Translations under genes and position numbers: made by a program
Shown: one piece after another, positions 54,534-62,978 of the stretch
Layout of the letters: each line of letters starts with the position of its first letter
Numbering within the stretch: the stretch's first letter is position 1
Assembly: GCA_947383005.1 (NCBI GenBank)
Contig: CANDBT010000006.1
Span: forward strand, 80,853-144,852
Direction: 5' to 3'
Length of the DNA stretch: 64,000 nucleotides
Source of the DNA: an uncultured bacterium
GTDB lineage: Bacteria; Bacillota; Clostridia; Lachnospirales; Lachnospiraceae
Notes under the pieces: model-generated
Told to the model about the DNA's origin: nothing
The model's input: only the letters and a program-made list of their open reading frames with translations
The model's database searches: none

Positions 54534-56132
54534 ATGGGAATGATACAGGCGGTTTTAGCCGACGATGAAGGGATAATTTTAAAAGGACTGAAGAAACTGA
54601 TTGACTGGGAGAGATTGGGCATAGAAATTGTGGGGGAAGCGGGAAACGGAGAAGAAGCATTAAAGCTGATTCGGGAGAAAAAACCGCAATTGATTGTATC
54701 GGATATTGCCATGCCGGGGATTTCCGGTCTGGAAATGCTGCGTGAAATTGGCAGTCAGGGGTTAAATACCAAGGTTATTTTTGTCAGCGGTTATCAGGAG
54801 TTTTCCTATGCTAAGGATGCGGTGCGCTACGGGGCTGTGGATTATCTGCTGAAGCCGGTGGAGAAAGAGGAATTGGAAACGGCAGTCTGCAAAGCAGTTT
54901 CCCTGATTGATGATCAGAGCAGGCTCAGCATTTTGAACTTTGCGGAAAATGAGGATAAGGTGCATCGGATTTTTCAAAAAATTGCCGGTAACGAGGGATA
55001 TGCCAGAGAAGATTTGTACGAACAGTTTTCCAGCCTGAATATTTCTATAGAAGGAAAATCCATGGTAGGGGCGGCCTTTCGCTTGTATACATTAAAGAAA
55101 GGGGAAGGTAATGCCCGCATGCAGGAATTGATAAAATTTTCTGCCGCTAATAAAATACAAAAGAAACTGGAAGATTCCGGGTGGGGATTTGTGGTAAAAA
55201 AAGAAGTTAACACATGTTATATCATTTTTTTGCTCGAAAAAGGCTATGACCGGAATATTTTGGAGAGCCGGGTGCAAATCCTTTCCGACGAAGTGAAAGA
55301 TCAGAAAAGCCTGGCAGTTAAGGCGGGTGTGGGAGAGCAGGTTGAGGATATAGCATCTTTGCAGTTGGCTTATAAGACTGCCAGGTTTGCTTTGGAGCTG
55401 TACTATTTTACGGAAGAGGACATCATTTGGTATGAGGATGTGCAAAAGGAGTTTCATGAATCCTTTGAAAGTTATCATGAATGTTTTCAAAAGCTGGAAC
55501 ATGCTTTTTTAAACCGTCAGAAATCCGTCGCGGAGGAAATCCGCCAGGTGCTGTCATTAATTAAAAATCTGCATTTTGGCAATCGGTTTGCTGCAATAAA
55601 CCGCTGTAATCTGATGTTGTCGGAGCTTACCCAGGAGCTTTGTGCCAATTACCTTTTGGATCGCAATTGGATCAGGGAAGGAGAAGCGTGTATGGAACAG
55701 ATGCGGCTGACACCGACGTATCGTCAGACTTGTCAGGTTGTCAGCGCGTTTTTGGAACGGGTGCACGAGGAGGTCCGCCAGGGGGGAAGCGGGGAATACA
55801 ACGAAGCCGTACGCATTCGGCGGTATATTGACGAGCATTTTCAGGAAAATCTGTCTTTAGAATCAATGGCTCAGATGGCAGGGATGAATCCCTATTATTT
55901 CAGCAGTTATTTTAAAAAGAATATGGGGATGAATTTCAAAACTTATCTCACGGAAGTGAGGATGCGCAAGGCGGCTCAGCTTTTGCTTTATACCGACTGC
56001 AAGGCATATGAGGTGGCGGAACAGGTGGGCTACCGGAATGTGCGGCAGTTTAATGAAAATTTTAGAGGAAAATACGGTAAAAGTACCAATGAGTACAGAA
56101 AAGAGCATAAAAGAGAAGAAAAAAAGAGCTGA
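54534..56132 (+). CDS. AraC-type response regulator (YesN-like)
   Basis: A protein of 532 residues. The N-terminal receiver has VLADDEGIIL with the acidic pocket, LIVSDIAMPGISG with the phospho-acceptor Asp, and VDYLLKPVE with the conserved Lys. The C-terminal AraC DNA-binding domain reads NLSLESMAQMAGMNPYYFSS then YTDCKAYEVAEQVGYRNV. A long helical linker lies between, as in YesN. It responds to the sensor kinase at 57376. The binding-protein gene starts inside its last 44 bases, so the two are translationally linked. Confidence 0.95.
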   Translation: MGMIQAVLADDEGIILKGLKKLIDWERLGIEIVGEAGNGEEALKLIREKKPQLIVSDIAMPGISGLEMLREIGSQGLNTKVIFVSGYQEFSYAKDAVRYGAVDYLLKPVEKEELETAVCKAVSLIDDQSRLSILNFAENEDKVHRIFQKIAGNEGYAREDLYEQFSSLNISIEGKSMVGAAFRLYTLKKGEGNARMQELIKFSAANKIQKKLEDSGWGFVVKKEVNTCYIIFLLEKGYDRNILESRVQILSDEVKDQKSLAVKAGVGEQVEDIASLQLAYKTARFALELYYFTEEDIIWYEDVQKEFHESFESYHECFQKLEHAFLNRQKSVAEEIRQVLSLIKNLHFGNRFAAINRCNLMLSELTQELCANYLLDRNWIREGEACMEQMRLTPTYRQTCQVVSAFLERVHEEVRQGGSGEYNEAVRIRRYIDEHFQENLSLESMAQMAGMNPYYFSSYFKKNMGMNFKTYLTEVRMRKAAQLLLYTDCKAYEVAEQVGYRNVRQFNENFRGKYGKSTNEYRKEHKREEKKS

Positions 56133-57354
56133 AAAGAAAAAGCAAAAGATAAGGATAAAAAGGCTATGGGCCGCGCTGGCGGCTGCAGCCTTGGTTTTGC
56201 TGCCAGGCTGCGGCCAGGCAGCAGAGGAAAGCCCGGAGGAAAAGATAAAGCTGCGGGTTGTCTATTCCTCAGGAGATATTCGTTGGACGGGAAGCGTAGA
56301 ATGGGTGGCTGAATGTTTTATGAAGGAGCACCCGGAGGTGGAAGTGGTCTTGGAGGCGCCGGAAGATGTGGAAAACCAGAGTTTTACGGATCGGCTGAAG
56401 GTGCTGATTGCTCAGGAAGAGTTTTATGACGTGTTGGAGCTGAGGGAGGAGAAGCAGTTTGCAGAGGCCGGATATCTGGCGCCGCTGCCGGAAGAACTGA
56501 CAGGGCTGATAGACAGGGGAAAAGAGGAAGGCCAGGTTTGTTATGCCGTTCCCCGTTATACAACGACCCAGGGGATGATTTACAATAGGGAGATGTTTAG
56601 GACTATGGGGCTGTCTGAGCCGGAGAGCTATGAAGAATTCCTGGATGTCTGCAAAGCAATAAAAAAGGCCGGAATTAACCCGATTGCCGTAGGAGGCGCC
56701 AATATCTGGCATATGGGTTTCTGGGGCAATTATCTGTATCAGAATTATCTTTTAGATGAAGAAGGGAGAAGCGACTGGAACCAGGAGCGGGTAGTGCCGA
56801 TGCTGGAGGATTTCCGTGCTTTGAGCAAAAACGGCTATATCGAAGAAAGCTTTAAAAATATTTCTGACAGTCAGACGATACAGGAATTGTCCTCCGGTGA
56901 GGCGGCTATGGTTTACAGCGGCCCGTGGATTATCGATCAGATTTTGGGGCTGAATCCATACATGGAATTGGGATTTTTTTATCTTCCGGGAAAAGACGGG
57001 AAATTCCGTGCACAAGTGGATGATTCTGTAACCTGGGGTATCAGTAAAGAGTGCCAGGCGGACAAGAAGAGATGGAAGGCGGCTGTAAACTTTTTAGAAT
57101 TTTTTTATGCGGAGGGGATTTATGAACATGTGCTTGTGCAGATGAATGCGGAGCCTGTTACCGTGCGCCGGACAATGGAAGAAGAGACGCCGGCTCAGCA
57201 GATGGTTCGGAAGGCCCGTGGGGAAAACGTGATGCTCTGCCGTCAGTTTGTAGGCGATGAAGATACGCCTGACGGTTTCCGGAGTTTTTATGATCAGAGT
57301 TTGCGGGAGGTTCTCTGGGGGGAACGTCCATTGGAAATATTGCCTGGGAACTGA
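56089..57354 (+). CDS. Sugar-binding lipoprotein of a sensing system
   Basis: A protein of 421 residues if started at the ATG at 56089 (starts at 56053 or earlier are possible; none has a perfect ribosome site). Signal plus lipobox ALVLLPGCGQ. The fold is a family 1 solute-binding protein (LRVVYSSGDIRWTGSVEW, YNREMFRTMGLSEPESYEEF, EAAMVYSGPWI). It lies between the response regulator and the histidine kinase with no permease genes nearby, so it more likely presents a ligand to the kinase than to an ABC importer. This organisation is known from the XylFII-LytS systems of clostridia; assignment here is by context. Confidence 0.85.
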   Translation: MSTEKSIKEKKKRAEKKKQKIRIKRLWAALAAAALVLLPGCGQAAEESPEEKIKLRVVYSSGDIRWTGSVEWVAECFMKEHPEVEVVLEAPEDVENQSFTDRLKVLIAQEEFYDVLELREEKQFAEAGYLAPLPEELTGLIDRGKEEGQVCYAVPRYTTTQGMIYNREMFRTMGLSEPESYEEFLDVCKAIKKAGINPIAVGGANIWHMGFWGNYLYQNYLLDEEGRSDWNQERVVPMLEDFRALSKNGYIEESFKNISDSQTIQELSSGEAAMVYSGPWIIDQILGLNPYMELGFFYLPGKDGKFRAQVDDSVTWGISKECQADKKRWKAAVNFLEFFYAEGIYEHVLVQMNAEPVTVRRTMEEETPAQQMVRKARGENVMLCRQFVGDEDTPDGFRSFYDQSLREVLWGERPLEILPGN

Positions 57355-57375
57355 AAAAACGATGGGAGGCCGGGA

Positions 57376-59148
57376 ATGATTAAACGGGGGAAAAGTATCT
57401 TCTTTCGTCTTTCCCTGGCTTTCCTCCTCTTAGGATTATTGCCGCTATGTATTGCCGGTACGGTTCTGTACGGCCAGTTCAGCCGTAATTTGGAGCGGGT
57501 TATGCTGAAGGATATGACCCACATGGTTGCCTATACATGCAGCAATGTGGCAGGGATAAAAGAAGAATGTGATAATTTGACAAAACTGATTTATGATATT
57601 CCTTTGGAAGATGGGCGATGGCTTTGGCAAATTCTGAAGGACGGGCGCGAGGAAGAAAGCCAGAAAAAAATGAAAGTCAATGGGCTGATGAAGGGGATTT
57701 TGGAGCGGGACAGCAAAATAGCCAGCGTTTATTTTATTGACCGGAGCGGGCATGTGTACTATGCTACGGCAAACACCCAGAAAGTATTGGATGAAGAAGC
57801 ATTGGCAAAATGGCTGTCGTCCGCAAATTTCCAGGGGAAGGGGCTTTTGGTCAGCCCGACACATGTGGATGCTTATTTTCCCCAGTCGGCAAATCCGGTG
57901 ATTACTTTTTCCCGGCCTTACCGGGATGTATCCGAGATGAAAAACCTGGGCGATGTTTTGGGGGCGTTATATGTGGATGTGCATTTGGCAAAGTTGTCAT
58001 CGGTGATGGAGGAACAGGAACAGCAGGGAGTTCTTCGGCTGATCACCGAGTCAGGAGACTGCATTTACAGCACAAAGACTTCCGAGACAGGAGAGCATTG
58101 GCAAGAGGGTGCCGCGTGGATGGCAGAAATAAATCCCGGTCAGGGAAGTATACGCAGCAGGGAGGATTATTGGGTATATCAGGAGATTCCCGGTTGCGGC
58201 TGGCGGGCTGTGATGCAGATGCCAAAGGCTGCCCTGATGCAGAATTTGGATCAGACGCGGAGAGTGGTGCTTTGCTTTGTGGGAGGAAGCTTTGTTGTGC
58301 TGTTTCTTCTCTATGAGTATTTTTTGCGCAGGTTCAGGCAGCCGGTGGAAGCTTTAAAGAACGGGATGAACGCCATACGCAAAGGAGATTTGAGCGTGCG
58401 TGTGGCTGCGGAACGGGAAGATGAACTGGGAATCCTGGCGGAAGGCTTAAATCATATGGCGGAGGAGCTGGAGGACTACATCCGCCGGGTATATGTGGCG
58501 GAAATCCGGCAGCGGGAAGCGGAGCTTGATGCACTGAAGTCGCAGATTAAACCGCATTATCTGTATAATACTTTGGATGTAATCCGCATGATGGTTTTAG
58601 AGCATGAGGATATGCAGACCGCGGCTATGGTTGAGAGCTTGTCGCGGCAACTGAAATATCTGATTGGATACAACAGCGATATGGTTTTGCTTCGCCAGGA
58701 GATTGACAACATTCGCGAGTATTTTGTGATTATGAAAGTGCGTTACGAGAATCGGATCCATCTGGAACTGGATATTGCCAAGGATGCGGCGGAATGCAGG
58801 ATTATTAAGCTGAGCCTGCAGCCGATTGTGGAAAATGCGGTTCGCCATGGCCTGCGCCAGAAAAAAGAAGGAGGTACGGTACGGATTGAGGCCGTAAAAA
58901 CCGATAGCAGGCTGGAAATTACGGTTATGGATGACGGAGTGGGGATGGATGAGGAAACCTTGGAAAATTTGAAAAAATCCCTTGAGGGGGAGTCTATGGG
59001 AGAACAAAAAGAAGACGGATGGCATCATGTGGGCCTGAAAAACGCTTATGACCGGATTCGGAAAAATTTTGGCGGGGAGTATGGCATGGAGATTGCCAGC
59101 AATCAGGGGGTCGGCACAGTAGTGACCTATTATCTGCCATTGGTGTAG
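57376..59148 (+). CDS. Sensor histidine kinase (YesM-like)
   Basis: A protein of 590 residues. Membrane helix at about residues 9-32, extracellular sensor at 33-290, second helix at about 292-315, then HAMP (FRQPVEALKNGMNAIRKGDL). The kinase core begins LKSQIKPHYLYNTLDVIRMM with the phospho-acceptor His, and ends with the ATPase lid VENAVRHGLRQKKEGG, MDDGVGM and GLKNAYDRI. It reports an extracellular signal, perhaps via the lipoprotein encoded just upstream, to the AraC-type regulator. A strong terminator follows. Confidence 0.95.
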   Translation: MIKRGKSIFFRLSLAFLLLGLLPLCIAGTVLYGQFSRNLERVMLKDMTHMVAYTCSNVAGIKEECDNLTKLIYDIPLEDGRWLWQILKDGREEESQKKMKVNGLMKGILERDSKIASVYFIDRSGHVYYATANTQKVLDEEALAKWLSSANFQGKGLLVSPTHVDAYFPQSANPVITFSRPYRDVSEMKNLGDVLGALYVDVHLAKLSSVMEEQEQQGVLRLITESGDCIYSTKTSETGEHWQEGAAWMAEINPGQGSIRSREDYWVYQEIPGCGWRAVMQMPKAALMQNLDQTRRVVLCFVGGSFVVLFLLYEYFLRRFRQPVEALKNGMNAIRKGDLSVRVAAEREDELGILAEGLNHMAEELEDYIRRVYVAEIRQREAELDALKSQIKPHYLYNTLDVIRMMVLEHEDMQTAAMVESLSRQLKYLIGYNSDMVLLRQEIDNIREYFVIMKVRYENRIHLELDIAKDAAECRIIKLSLQPIVENAVRHGLRQKKEGGTVRIEAVKTDSRLEITVMDDGVGMDEETLENLKKSLEGESMGEQKEDGWHHVGLKNAYDRIRKNFGGEYGMEIASNQGVGTVVTYYLPLV

Positions 59149-59162
59149 TTGGTGCGGTTGGG

Positions 59163-59200
59163 AAAAACCGGGGTGAATTGCAGCTTCCCCCGGTTTTTTT
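59163..59200 (+). terminator. Strong rho-independent terminator
   Basis: AAAAACCGGGG (59163-59173) pairs with CCCCCGGTTTTTTT (59187-59200). It ends the GH43-regulator-kinase transcript. Confidence 0.9.
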
Positions 59201-59246
59201 GTTGCGAAGTATCCAGAAAGACGCGCCAGTGCCGCGTTTTGTCGGA

Positions 59247-59602
59247 TTTCATAGGAAATTGCGTCTTATGAAACAAAAACGCTTTGCGTAGGTTGCTGAG
59301 TGCCAGTGGCACTCGTTTAGCAACGACCGGAGTGGAACGTAGACGGCAATACAGTGTGGGCTTGTTCACTAAGCTTATTGCATTAACTAAATGAGCCAAT
59401 GCCTGCGGCGAAGCGGAATTATGTCGCTGAAGCGATTCGCCGCAGGCGGAGAATCCTGCAAAGCAGGATTCTTTGTTTCTTCCATAGGAAATTGCGTCCT
59501 ATGGAACAAAAAGCCCTCCGGGCAGGATGCGCACTACGCGCATAAGGAAGATGGTTGCTGTCGCAACCGCGCTCCGGCGCGAGAGTCCGGCTTGCCGGAC
59601 TC
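59247..59602. repeat. Array of short palindromes, large intergenic block
   Basis: The block contains two ATCATAGGA-type palindromes (59247-59273 and 59480-59506), a two-level stem GTTGCT GAGTGCC AGT GGCACTC GTTT AGCAAC (59292-59324), a 57-base segment matching the inverse of 13025-13081, and the perfect stem GAGTCCGGC/GCCGGACTC (59583-59602). The 59603-59823 stretch has a weak open frame in phase with the next gene but no ribosome site for an earlier start. Confidence 0.75.
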
Positions 59603-59823
59603 TTTGTTCCAGCTCCATGCAGAGGAAGTATGCTGTAGAAGCGGCGCATGGGGCGCGCGACGAATAGGGGAATATGGCTGCATAGAGGTAAGCCATGGCG
59701 GCATTTTTAGAAAAAACGGCGGTCTTTTTAGGCATTGGCATCAGTTCCTTGTTTGGAGAAATCCGGTGTGTTAAGCTGGGAAGCGTAAAGAAACAAAGAG
59801 ACAAGGAGAAAGGCGAGGATATC

Positions 59824-60651
59824 ATGCAATATCGTCTGTTATGTGTGGATTTGGACGGTACGCTTCTGGATGACCATAAACAGCTTTTGCAAGAGAATGC
59901 GGAAGCTGTCTGCAAAGCCTGGCAGATGGGGATGGAGATCTGTATTGCTTCCGGAAGGGGAGCCGGTTCGGCAGCAGGATATTTGCGGCAAATGAAGGTT
60001 GACGGAAATGTGGTGGCTCTTAATGGCGGCCAGGTGCTGTGCCACGGCCAGGAGATTTACCGGGCGGTTATGGATCAGACAGCGGCGGTGCCAGTGCTTG
60101 AGATGGCAGAGGAAATGAATGTGCGTTGTTATTTCAACGACGGAGAAAAAACCATTGCCATTAACGAGACAGAAGAAGAAATATGGCAGCGGCTGGCAGG
60201 GGATAAACAGCTTTTGGCATCTTATGAGGCAGAAACGGCAGAAGGGCTGAAAAAGAGGTTGGAATCCGGTCAGGTACAGGTGGTGAAAATCAGCCTCCGT
60301 GAAGATGACCCGAAAAGACTGGAAGAAATCCGGGAAAAGATGATGGGGCGGGTTTATGCCCAGGTAGCCAAATCGGATGAAAATTATTTGGATGTATATC
60401 CATCCGGCCAATCAAAATGGACAGGGATAGAAAAACTTCTTGCCCATCTCCGCTTCCCGGCGGAGAGCTGTGTCTGTTTCGGCGACAATGAAAACGACCG
60501 GGAAATGCTCAAACAAGCCGGTTTAGGGATTGCCATGGGTAACGCGGCAAAGGAACTGAGAGACGAGGCGCGTTATGTTACCCGGGGAAATAACGATTGC
60601 GGCGTGGCTTATGGGCTTTATCACTGGGTTATTCAAGAAAAAAGTAAATAA
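59824..60651 (+). CDS. HAD-superfamily phosphatase, Cof type
   Basis: A protein of 275 residues. I chose the ATG at 59824 with GCGAGGA before it; a longer frame from 59695 would add residues with no family resemblance. The motifs are complete: CVDLDGTLLDD with the nucleophile Asp, IASGRGAG, KWTGIEKLL and FGDNENDREMLKQAG with the acidic metal site. The large cap places it with Cof-type sugar or nucleotide phosphatases. It directly precedes the PTS IIA and GH88 genes, so it may dephosphorylate a sugar phosphate from that route. Specificity is not readable from sequence. Confidence 0.92.
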   Translation: MQYRLLCVDLDGTLLDDHKQLLQENAEAVCKAWQMGMEICIASGRGAGSAAGYLRQMKVDGNVVALNGGQVLCHGQEIYRAVMDQTAAVPVLEMAEEMNVRCYFNDGEKTIAINETEEEIWQRLAGDKQLLASYEAETAEGLKKRLESGQVQVVKISLREDDPKRLEEIREKMMGRVYAQVAKSDENYLDVYPSGQSKWTGIEKLLAHLRFPAESCVCFGDNENDREMLKQAGLGIAMGNAAKELRDEARYVTRGNNDCGVAYGLYHWVIQEKSK

Positions 60652-60667
60652 AGGAGAAGGGAAAGCG

Positions 60668-61090
60668 ATGGACAAAAAGATTATTTTGGTATCCCACGGG
60701 AAGCTATCAGAGGGAATGCTCCACTCGGTAAGGATGATTGTGGGGGAAAATGCGGATATTTCCTGTATGGGAATGATGCCGGGGGAGCATTATCAGCCGA
60801 TGGTAGACGAGGTGGAACGGTTGCTGAACGAACATCCGGATACACAGTATCTGGTAGTGGCGGACTTGTTGGGCGGAAGTGTCTGTAACGGAATGACGGC
60901 TTTGACAAAATATCCCAACATGAAATTAATTCCTGGGATGAATATGGGGCTGGTTATTAATCTGCTTTTGTCTCCGGGAGCTTTGAGCGATGAGGAAATT
61001 GATGCCAAAATACAGGAAGCAAAAGAGTTGAATCATCGGGTGGTTTTGGAAAAGGGCGGCGAGGATGATGCGGACTTTTTTCTATCATAG
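60668..61090 (+). CDS. PTS IIA component, mannose family
   Basis: A protein of 140 residues with GGAGAAGGG upstream. The phospho-acceptor His is at position 10 of MDKKIILVSHGKLSEGM, the typical place for mannose-family IIA proteins; VVADLLGGSVCNGMTAL and GMNMGLVINLLL complete the fold. It accepts phosphate from HPr and passes it to a IIB protein. The IIB gene at 62518 is truncated and no IIC or IID is present, so the PTS as seen is incomplete. The stop TAG comes from a TATCATAG repeat end. Confidence 0.9.
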   Translation: MDKKIILVSHGKLSEGMLHSVRMIVGENADISCMGMMPGEHYQPMVDEVERLLNEHPDTQYLVVADLLGGSVCNGMTALTKYPNMKLIPGMNMGLVINLLLSPGALSDEEIDAKIQEAKELNHRVVLEKGGEDDADFFLS

Positions 61091-61100
61091 ACTTTGATCT

Positions 61101-61125
61101 ATCATAGGAAATTACATCCTATGAC
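61101..61125. repeat. ATCATAGGA-family palindrome
   Basis: ATCATAGGA (61101-61109) pairs with TCCTATGAC (61117-61125), with AATTACA between. A second TATCATAG lies at 61083-61090, where it ends the IIA gene. Confidence 0.65.
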
Positions 61126-61166
61126 AGAAAACGCTCCGCAGGATTCAAGTTTAGGAGGGGAATTAC

Positions 61167-62303
61167 ATGAGATATCCGTTAAAAGAAGCAGACAAAATAT
61201 GGGCAGAAGCCGTTTATCAGAAGATAGAAGCAAAGCTTTCTGCAGAGTGCGGCCGGGTAGGCAGCAAAATCCCTTATATTGCGAAAGACGGTGTCTATCA
61301 GGAGGACAAGGGGATAACCGATATCGTCTGGTGGACCAATGGATTTTGGCCGGGAATGCTCTGGCAGATGTATCATGCCACTGGTGAGGAACAATACCGC
61401 CAGACAGCGGAAGCGGTAGAGGAAAGGCTGGATAAGGCGTTGGATACCTATACCGGCCTGCACCATGACGTAGGATTTATGTGGCTCCATTCAGCGGTAG
61501 CCAATTATCGGATTACGGGGAATGAACGCTCCAAAGCCAGGGGGCTTCATGCGGCTCATTTGCTGGCTGGGCGGTATAATCCCAGAGGCAGATTTATCCG
61601 TTCCTGGAACAGGGATCGGGCTGGTTGGGTGATTGTTGACAGTATGATGAATATTCAACTGCTGTTTTGGGCCAGGGATGTCCTGCAGGATCCGCGCTTT
61701 GCCTTTGTGGCAGAGGATCATGCAGATACCTTGATGAAATATACCGTAAGAAGGGATGGCTCCTGTAATCATATTATTGTTCTTGATCCTCAGAGCGGTG
61801 AGCTTTTGGAGACGCCGGGAGGACAGGGTTACGGCAGCGGTTCTTCCTGGTCAAGGGGGCAGTCCTGGGCTATTTATGGCTACGCCCTGGCTTATCGCCA
61901 TACAGGCAGGGAAGAGTATCTGGATACAGCTAAAAGAGTGGCTCATTATTTTATGGCGCAGACCGACCGTACAGGTGGGATTCCCCTGGTTGATTTCAGG
62001 GCGCCTAAAGAGCCGGTATATTGGGATACAACCAGCGGCATGTGTGCAGCCTGCGGCCTTTTGGAAATTGCGGAGCATGTACCGGAGTCGGAAAAGGAGT
62101 TTTATTTGGACGGGGCGATAAAACTTTTGCGGGCGGTTGAGGAGAAGTATTGCTGCTGGGATCCGGAAAAAGATTCCATTGTGGCCATGGGTTCCGGTTC
62201 TTATGCTACGGAACATGACCGTCATGTGCCGATTATTTACGGGGATTACTACTTGGTGGAGGCGATACTGCGGCTGGTAGACAAAGATATTTTGTTATGG
62301 TAA
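61167..62303 (+). CDS. ugl: Unsaturated glucuronyl hydrolase (GH88)
   Basis: A protein of 378 residues with AGGAGGGG upstream. The alpha/alpha-barrel has the catalytic Asp pair of Bacillus GL1 UGL: HHDVGFMWLHSAVAN and WVIVDSMMNIQLLFWA. GQGYGSGSSWSRGQSWAIYG and YWDTTSGMCAACGLLE are also typical. It releases the 4,5-unsaturated uronic acid left by polysaccharide lyases on chondroitin, hyaluronan or similar disaccharides. In streptococci UGL is encoded with a mannose-family PTS that imports those disaccharides, matching the IIA and IIB genes here. No lyase gene is in the window. Confidence 0.94.
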   Translation: MRYPLKEADKIWAEAVYQKIEAKLSAECGRVGSKIPYIAKDGVYQEDKGITDIVWWTNGFWPGMLWQMYHATGEEQYRQTAEAVEERLDKALDTYTGLHHDVGFMWLHSAVANYRITGNERSKARGLHAAHLLAGRYNPRGRFIRSWNRDRAGWVIVDSMMNIQLLFWARDVLQDPRFAFVAEDHADTLMKYTVRRDGSCNHIIVLDPQSGELLETPGGQGYGSGSSWSRGQSWAIYGYALAYRHTGREEYLDTAKRVAHYFMAQTDRTGGIPLVDFRAPKEPVYWDTTSGMCAACGLLEIAEHVPESEKEFYLDGAIKLLRAVEEKYCCWDPEKDSIVAMGSGSYATEHDRHVPIIYGDYYLVEAILRLVDKDILLW

Positions 62304-62339
62304 GGCAGATATTTTCCACAAAAAAATAATATGAAGAAA

Positions 62340-62475
62340 TGTAACTATTCAGTAGGTCTGCGCATTTACTGCGCTGACCGTAAGATAAACTCGGCTAAAG
62401 GGCAAAAATCCCCATTGCCGCAGGCGATTTTCAATGGATTTTTACTCGTAACGGTGAAGGTACTGAACAGTTACG
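62340..62475. repeat. GTTCAG-family element, 136 bp with inverted ends
   Basis: TGTAACTATTCAGTA (62340-62354) and the complement of TACTGAACAGTTACG (62461-62475) form imperfect terminal inverted repeats (13 of 15). The inside has AAAATCC/GGATTTTT pairing. The ends match the short palindromes at 45380 and 43909. No gene is present. Confidence 0.65.
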
Positions 62476-62517
62476 AAGAAATTTTTAAATCACAAACAAA
62501 ATCAGGAGGTAGGGCAG

Positions 62518-62856
62518 ATGATAACGATGATGAGAGTGGATGACCGGCTGATTCACGGGCAGGTAGCGGTGATGTGGTCCAAGGAACTGAATATCCAGCG
62601 GATTATTGTGGCCAGTGATGCTATCGCGGCCAACGAGCTGCAGGTAAGCGCACTGAAAATGGCCGCGCCGGCAGGGGTGAAAGCAGCTATCCTGCCGATA
62701 GACAAGGCGGTAGGTATTATCAGTGATCCCCGGGCAAAAGATATGCGGATTTTGGTGATTTCCAATAATCCTGAAGACCTTTTGCGGGTGGCGGAAAAAA
62801 TTGAGGAAAAGCCTGTGTTGAATATTGCCAATTACGGAAGACCAATGTCAGCGTAA
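62518..62856 (+). pseudogene. PTS IIB component, mannose family, truncated
   Basis: The frame begins ITMMRVDDRLIHGQVAVMW with the phosphorylated His in LIHGQV, and AGGAGG precedes the ATG. Family members have about 155-165 residues; this one stops at 112 after VLNIANYGR. The bases from about 62841 in another frame read like the end of a mannose-6-phosphate isomerase, so the last third of IIB, probably with IIC and IID, appears to have been deleted. The product would lack the C-terminal half of the IIB fold and is probably non-functional. Confidence 0.8.
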
Positions 62857-62978
62857 TTGAAGGAGAAGGGCAGGTAAACGGGATACCGGTAAAAAAGGGA
62901 ATGAATTTTATTATCCCGTCCGGTTACGGGGCTTGCCTGTTTGAAGGAAATTTTGAAATGGTTTGTTCCTGGCCGGAG
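62841..62978 (+). pseudogene. C-terminal fragment of a mannose-6-phosphate isomerase-like gene
   Basis: Reads TNVSVIEGEGQVNGIPVKKG then MNFIIPSGYGACLFEGNFEM. The last cupin strands of class I ManA proteins read similarly (EGEGxxxGxxVxKGDxFxLPxGxGxxxLxG). It is in frame with the discoidin-like gene and begins exactly where the PTS IIB frame ends, with no start codon. I take it as the right-hand side of a deletion. Confidence 0.5.

Noticed and set aside
59391-59774. Plus-strand frame of about 127 codons over the repeat block
   Set aside because: It is built from hairpin repeats also found elsewhere and resembles no protein.
59695-59823. N-terminal extension of the HAD phosphatase by 43 residues
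   Set aside because: The residues before MQYRLLCVDLDGT are unlike the family, and a ribosome site directly precedes the later ATG.
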